Shown here: piece after piece, positions 15,801-18,848 of the stretch | Layout of the letters: each line of letters starts with the position of its first letter | Numbering within the stretch: position 1 is the first letter of the stretch | Assembly: GCA_051744245.1 (NCBI GenBank) | Contig: JBNJCV010000029.1 | Coordinates: 1 to 18,848, forward strand | Length of the DNA: 18,848 nucleotides | From: M55B165 sp051744245 | GTDB lineage: Bacteria > Actinomycetota > Humimicrobiia > Humimicrobiales > Humimicrobiaceae | Direction: 5' to 3' | Program-made: the position numbers and the translations under genes | The notes under the pieces: model-generated | Told to the model about the DNA's origin: nothing | The model's database searches: none | The model's input: the letters and a program-made list of their open reading frames with translations, nothing else

Positions 15801-15997
15801 CATACAAGGATAATAAAAATATAATTATCCAGGGATCTCCAATCCTGGTTAAAGGAAAATTGCATTATAGGGATAGTAATATATCATTAATAGTAAACAA
15901 GGCCGTAGGCCTTGAAACCCTAAAAAGAGTAAGGGGCCAGAAAAAAAGCGACCTGATAAAAAACCAGCTGCTTAAAGAAATGATGCCATTATGGTAA
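12881..15997 (+). CDS. dnaE: short C-family DNA polymerase III alpha (DnaE2/ImuC-like)
   Basis: 1038 residues, shorter than replicative DnaE (about 1160) and close to DnaE2/ImuC. The PHP domain (1-~270) opens with HLHVH but has altered metal-site motifs: TDK (38-40) for TDH, and ATNN for ATND. The polymerase palm has GSAAGSLVSYVLG, D385 and D387 (PDIDID) and D520 (LKIDL), so catalysis should be intact. GVFQLEST, YRPGP and KAHAAAYADLSY follow. The segment SNNSGYYMPEQYIEEARRMG resembles the DnaE2 version (G-F/Y-Y-x-P) more than DnaE1. A C-terminal OB fold (about 930-1020) ends in MMPLW. The start is TTG, 7 nt after AAGGAG, whose first bases are the lexA stop. It could be the sole replicative DnaE, but length, operon and motifs favour a damage-inducible, error-prone polymerase. 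Confidence 0.9.
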   Translation: MFSHLHVHSEYSLLESSIKIDNLIESATQYSMDAVALTDKYVMHGAVEFYKKAVQKNIKPIIGSEICIRDKGRLFYLVLLAKNIEGYSSLCKIVSSSHLEKKTAIPSVSLSLLKSSCNALIALSPDRSGQVSEFLRENRVRKAQHAIEEYKEIFGQDFYIEIQRYPFGKNTGSSISEPLVNLSRKTSTPIVATNNVHYLSEKDYNIYRHLIKLKLMGTKKDPTLKLLPGSQNYFKSVKEMESMFEDIPDALKNSQKIAAKCDLKLRLGNIGVPDFKVPEGSSQPGYLRKLCYRKISKRYNSPDSRILKRLEDELSIIEKTGYSGYFLIVADIASFARKNHIPICGKGSAAGSLVSYVLGISNVDPVENNLYFERFLNEERQEPPDIDIDIANKKRDKILSYLRLKYGKKNTGRVCLFSTIKPRSSVRETARMLNYSKQEIDQLIASGDRKDGNESGYMQLFSTSSKLEGYPRHVSMHPTAVIVSNSSLDSSIPLMLSETKEAMSQYDMKSIEDLGILKIDLINSLSLTLIDEVKDRLKKRGISLDLPGLGHRDPRIFDMIKKGKTLGVFQLESTGIRALMRKIKPSSIKDIILLVSLYRPGPQQSGMVGNFIERKFEREKISYIHKDLKPLLEDTFGIMLYQEQVLQIARKIAGYTFGEADNLRKAITKRSKHKMAMQKKRFIAGGIKKGYHKRKLEDIFNLISKFASYGFVKAHAAAYADLSYKTCYLKAYFPAEFFAVMLSNNSGYYMPEQYIEEARRMGINIKGPHINSNCFFFEVEDAGRSIRVPLICVKGVGNTFARYIKNERDRKGRFRNFAGFYNRIYKKYRVTKTAVENLIKAGAFDFTGRGRKCLMMDFFSFQNRKDTRTNAKLGDFSFEEKLKAEKEILGFCVRSNPLSYYRQELKNLSITPSKDFLLLSKGKDGHRYTRLKPVTCIGTVINVNKKKTRDGSFMAFCTLEDRHGMYETVFFPGPYKDNKNIIIQGSPILVKGKLHYRDSNISLIVNKAVGLETLKRVRGQKKSDLIKNQLLKEMMPLW

Positions 15998-17172
15998 AGG
16001 AAAGAAAAATAATACATATTGACATGGACGCTTTCTTTGCCCAAATAGAACAGAGGGATAATCCTAAATATAAAAACAGGCCCTTGATAGTAGGAGGCCC
16101 TCTTAACAGAGGCGTTATCTCTTCTGCTTCATATGAGGCAAGAAAGTACGGCCTCCATGCAGGCATGCCTCTTTCAAAAGCTAAAAGGCTCTGCAGCGAT
16201 GGCATTTATGTTACTGTTAACATGGAAAAATATTTAAAAGAGTCACGGAAAATAACTGGCATTTTTTTACAGTTTACCCCGCTTGTAGAAACCATAGGCT
16301 CAGATGAAGGCTTCCTTGATGTAACCGGCTGTCAGAAACTGTTTGGCGATGCAGTAGAAATAGCTAAAAAAATAAAAGGCAAAATTTATGAACAAACAAA
16401 TCTTACCTCCTCTGCAGGGGTAGCGCCAAACAAATTCCTGGCAAAGCTTGCCTCAGGACTAGGTAAACCTAACGGGCTTACCGTGCTGGAGAAAAGCAAA
16501 AAAGTAATGGACAGGATAAGGCTGCTGCCTATTTCCTATATCTGGGGCGTGGGAAGGGTTACAGAAAAAGCATTAAATAATATGGGAATAAATACTATTG
16601 GAGAGCTTGCAGACACCCCCCTGAACCTGCTTGTGTCCAAATTTGGCGAAACAGGAAAAGTTATGCACGAACTTGCCAATGGAATTGATAACAGAGAGGT
16701 TGTCCCCAACCGGGAGCCAAAATCAGTGGGCAGGGAAACCACCTACAGCAAAGACATAGATGATCCAGGAATCCTGAAATCCACGCTGCTCCTGCTGTCT
16801 CAAAAAGTCTCCAGGAATTTAAACCTAAAAAAATATAGAGGCAAAACCCTAACCTTAAAAATCAGATTTGCTGATTTTAAAACCATTACCAGGAGTAAAA
16901 CTCTCCAGGGTTACACCCATAGTATGATGGAAATATATAAAGCTTCTGTTGCTTTGCTGAAAAGCTCTGACCTGTTAAACAAAAAAGTAAGACTGATTGG
17001 AATATCGGTAAGCAACCTGAAACCTGATTACCTTTTAAACAGCAGCCTTTTTAGCCAGGAGCACAAGGAAGACAGCCTCACAGAGGCTATTGAAAGGATA
17101 TCTGAAAAATTCGGAGAGGATAAAATAACCATAGCAAAAATTATGGGTAAATATAAAGATACAGAAAGCTAG
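15991..17172 (+). CDS. dinB: Y-family DNA polymerase IV (DinB)
   Basis: 393 residues, a translesion polymerase. The first catalytic aspartate is in HIDMDAFF (D11, with steric-gate F16) and the second pair in GSDEGFLD (D105, E106). All three carboxylates are present, so unlike ImuB it should be active. The palm, fingers (RPLIVGG, SYEARKYGL, GMPL), the thumb HhH region (WGVGRVTEKAL) and the little finger (GRETTYSKDI ... LTLKIRFADF) are in order. The C-terminal region has SSLFSQ, a weak version of the usual QLxLF clamp-binding motif. The start ATG lies within ATGGTAA, overlapping the dnaE stop by 7 nt, which implies translational coupling and co-induction by LexA release. It is convergent with the FTR-rubredoxin gene, 5 bp away. 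Confidence 0.93.
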   Translation: MVKERKIIHIDMDAFFAQIEQRDNPKYKNRPLIVGGPLNRGVISSASYEARKYGLHAGMPLSKAKRLCSDGIYVTVNMEKYLKESRKITGIFLQFTPLVETIGSDEGFLDVTGCQKLFGDAVEIAKKIKGKIYEQTNLTSSAGVAPNKFLAKLASGLGKPNGLTVLEKSKKVMDRIRLLPISYIWGVGRVTEKALNNMGINTIGELADTPLNLLVSKFGETGKVMHELANGIDNREVVPNREPKSVGRETTYSKDIDDPGILKSTLLLLSQKVSRNLNLKKYRGKTLTLKIRFADFKTITRSKTLQGYTHSMMEIYKASVALLKSSDLLNKKVRLIGISVSNLKPDYLLNSSLFSQEHKEDSLTEAIERISEKFGEDKITIAKIMGKYKDTES

Positions 17173-17210
17173 TCATTCTAAAATATTTCAAACCGGTCTT
17201 GGCTAGCTTT
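17165..17210. repeat. 8-bp inverted repeat at the dinB/FTR junction
   Basis: AAAGCTAG (17165-17172) and CTAGCTTT (17203-17210), separated by 30 nt, straddle the dinB stop codon and the 3' end of the opposing gene. It could be a weak bidirectional terminator, but the loop is long and no T-run longer than three follows on either strand. Confidence 0.25.
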
Positions 17211-17654
17211 ACATATAGGGCATTTAGCTGGGGGTTTATTCCTGGCACATAAATAACCGCAAACCCTGCACCTGTATACAGGATATGCTCCCTTTATTTT
17301 CCCCCCGGGACTGCTGCTTTTTTCCTGCCCCCTTCTCTCTGGCACTGATTGGGTTTGTTTTTTACCTTCAGCCACTTCCTGGCTTACATACAAGCCGCAG
17401 TAACAATTGCCATAATCATAGATATCATCATCCCGGTAATCACAGGGACAGATAATATCAATATCTTCCTGCCTTTTTCCTGCTGAAAGCCTACAGGGAC
17501 AGGATTGGTACCCATACCTTTCCTCATTTACCAGCAAGCTTTCCAGCAGCTGATTTGTAAATTCTTTATCTGGATTCAGGAAGTATCCTGACCTCCTGGC
17601 TTCCTGTTCTTTTTCCAGGAAAAGCTTCTTTATTTTTTTCTCTTCAATCTCCAT
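17178..17654 (-). CDS. FTR-type catalytic subunit fused to rubredoxin domain
   Basis: 158 residues. The N-terminal domain (about 1-95) has the cysteine layout of the ferredoxin:thioredoxin reductase catalytic chain: CPC (52, 54), CPC (69, 71) and CYC (84, 86). Those residues bind a 4Fe-4S cluster next to a redox disulfide, reducing thiol proteins with electrons from ferredoxin. After a hydrophilic linker (95-120), a rubredoxin-like domain (125-158) has YRCRVCGYLC and CPIC, that is C129/C132 and C145/C148, plus an extra C136. The usual CHC of FTR is CYC here. An upstream GTG (17660) overlaps the glutaredoxin stop, but ATG 17654 sits 5 nt after GAGGAG and is preferred. Partner and operon-mate is the glutaredoxin-like gene. 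Ferredoxin- or rubredoxin-linked disulfide reduction is inferred. Confidence 0.87.
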   Translation of the reverse strand: MEIEEKKIKKLFLEKEQEARRSGYFLNPDKEFTNQLLESLLVNEERYGYQSCPCRLSAGKRQEDIDIICPCDYRDDDIYDYGNCYCGLYVSQEVAEGKKQTQSVPERRGQEKSSSPGGKIKGAYPVYRCRVCGYLCARNKPPAKCPICKASQDRFEIF

Positions 17655-17656
17655 AT

Positions 17657-17944
17657 TCACTCCTCAAAATAATCCCTAATCTTATTTTCATCAAACCCTA
17701 TAACGGCATCCTTGTTATTTATAACTATAGTAGGAAAGCCTTTTGCCGGGTTAAATTTTTTCAGATCCTTTAAAACTTTTTTTCTCTCTTCCTCTTCCAG
17801 CAGGTCCACGTCAATATAACTGTAAGCAATGTTTAAATCTTTTAAAAGATTTTTGGTTTTCCTGCACCATATGCAGGTGCTTAATGCATAAATTAAAACA
17901 TTGCCCCTGTCTTTCCCTTCAACCTTTTTTACCTTTACCGCCAT
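17657..17944 (-). CDS. glutaredoxin-like protein, CIWC active site
   Basis: 95 residues with a thioredoxin fold: strand NVLIYA, redox motif C24-I-W-C27, helix, and the cis-proline segment GFPTIVI (P71). The size and CxxC fit glutaredoxin/NrdH-like proteins. No signal peptide is seen, so it is cytoplasmic. It starts at ATG 17944, 9 nt after the threonine aldolase stop, with an AGGAG/GGG ribosome-binding region. Its stop TGA lies 2 nt before the ATG of the FTR-rubredoxin gene. The pairing suggests it is reduced by that enzyme rather than by glutathione or NADPH-thioredoxin reductase. The downstream target (ribonucleotide reductase, peroxidase or others) is not shown. Confidence 0.88.
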   Translation of the reverse strand: MAVKVKKVEGKDRGNVLIYALSTCIWCRKTKNLLKDLNIAYSYIDVDLLEEEERKKVLKDLKKFNPAKGFPTIVINNKDAVIGFDENKIRDYFEE

Positions 17945-17953
17945 TATAAATCC

Positions 17954-18848
17954 CTACTCTCCTGTCTTGTATTTTAAAATTAAATCTACTGTCTGGTCAA
18001 TATCTTCCCTGTTTATCCAATAATGGGTTACAAACCTATACTCCCCACCTAAAGGAGGATTTATTTTAACCCTGTTTTTTTCCATATAGTTGACAAAATC
18101 CTGGTGGTTAAAGCCTTCCCTCCTAACTTTAAAAAAGACCATATTTATATCCAGTCTTTCCCTAAGTACTTTTATAAAGGCTACGGCCTCCAGTTTTTTC
18201 GCCAGATACCTGGCTAATTTATGGTCCTCCCCTAATCTTTTAGTCATCTTCTCCAAAGATATAACACCGCTTGCAGCAATATAGCCTACTTGCCGCATTC
18301 CTCCCCCCATTAGCTTCCTGTATTTCCTTGCCCTGCTTATAAATTCTTCCGTACCGCACAATATCGACCCTATGGGCGAGCACAACCCCTTGGAAAGGCA
18401 GAACATTACAGAATCACAATTTTTTGCAATTTGTTTAGCCTCAACTCCTAAAAAGGCTGCAGCATTAAAAATTCTTGCCCCGTCCAAATGCACCGGAACC
18501 CCATATTCCCTTCCTAGACTGTATAATTCTTCCATTTCCTCTAGATCTAAAACAGTGCCATTGGAATGGGCATTTTCTGTACAAATAAGGCCGGTTTTAG
18601 GGAAATGTATATCGGATGGCCTAATTAATTTTTTAGCTTCCCTAATATTTATGCTCCCATTATTATCATTTAACAGCCTAAGCTGTACGCCTGCTAAAAA
18701 AGTTGGCGCCCCTACTTCATGTTGAACAATGTGGTTACTCTCAGCAATAATAACTTCATCTCCCCTGTCTGCATGGGTTAAAATTGCCAGTTCATTGCCG
18801 AAGGTACCTGAAGGAACAAACAAGGAATCTTCCTTGCCCATTTTTTCT
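17954..18848 (-). CDS. ltaE: low-specificity L-threonine aldolase, 5' end outside window
   Basis: A PLP-dependent fold-type I enzyme that would cleave L-threonine or allo-threonine to glycine and acetaldehyde. Visible residues start within the conserved GKEDSLFVPSGTFGNE region. The frame stays open to the window edge, so about 50 N-terminal residues lie outside and the ATG at 18841 is internal. Family markers are present: HLDGARIFNAA (118-128 counted from that ATG), the PLP lysine in CLSKGL (K151) and GGGMRQVGYIAA. It is first of the three co-directional genes with grx and FTR-rubredoxin, and its stop is 9 nt before grx. A functional link to the thiol genes is not obvious. Confidence 0.93.
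   Translation of the reverse strand, partial: EKMGKEDSLFVPSGTFGNELAILTHADRGDEVIIAESNHIVQHEVGAPTFLAGVQLRLLNDNNGSINIREAKKLIRPSDIHFPKTGLICTENAHSNGTVLDLEEMEELYSLGREYGVPVHLDGARIFNAAAFLGVEAKQIAKNCDSVMFCLSKGLCSPIGSILCGTEEFISRARKYRKLMGGGMRQVGYIAASGVISLEKMTKRLGEDHKLARYLAKKLEAVAFIKVLRERLDINMVFFKVRREGFNHQDFVNYMEKNRVKINPPLGGEYRFVTHYWINREDIDQTVDLILKYKTGE

Noticed and set aside
17165..17210. Inverted repeat as a true bidirectional terminator
   Set aside because: The loop is 30 nt and there is no adequate U-run, so it is kept only as a low-confidence repeat.
1..18848. CRISPR array, insertion sequence, prophage or integration site
   Set aside because: No regularly spaced repeats, transposase, integrase, phage genes or flanking duplications were seen; the content is mostly core housekeeping genes.

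Overview
The window comes from an AT-rich bacterial chromosome. Gene content points to a Gram-positive-type, probably anaerobic lineage: a LytR-CpsA-Psr (LCP) cell-wall ligase, a membrane-anchored 3D-domain protein, infC-rpmI-rplT with an attenuator-like leader, and a ferredoxin-linked thiol reductase fused to rubredoxin. Frequent ATA and AGG/AGA codons and several TTG starts are also seen. The sequence alone does not fix the phylum; an uncultured low-GC actinobacterial or clostridial relative is a guess. TGA is used as a stop, so the genetic code looks standard.

Layout. (1) 1-543: mostly non-coding, with one small zinc-ribbon gene (264-413, minus). (2) 544-6139, minus strand: a translation operon read infC-rpmI-rplT-pheS-pheT-exoA, driven by a strong promoter at 6111-6139. 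Its roughly 150-nt leader carries a 13-bp terminator hairpin with a competing antiterminator pairing. infC appears to start at a rare ATC codon. (3) 6137-9689, minus: an LCP-proximal promoter, tRNA-Gly(GCC), thrS, and an orphan radical SAM protein. (4) 9695-12166: an envelope group with an LCP protein carrying an extra extracellular domain, a small PH-like protein on the plus strand, and a 3D-domain protein. (5) 12185-17172, plus: a tight lexA-dnaE-dinB operon behind a perfect 18-bp palindrome that overlaps the promoter -35 and is the likely LexA operator. (6) 17178-18848, minus: threonine aldolase (cut by the window edge), a CIWC glutaredoxin-like protein, and an FTR-type catalytic subunit fused to rubredoxin.

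How they work together. The translation block makes IF3, L35, L20 and PheRS, with feedback probably through the leader. The SOS block looks like an inducible mutagenesis cassette in which a catalytically intact DinB sits where many bacteria have the inactive polymerase ImuB, beside a short DnaE2-like polymerase. The last block probably passes ferredoxin electrons through an iron-sulfur thiol reductase to the adjacent glutaredoxin-like protein.
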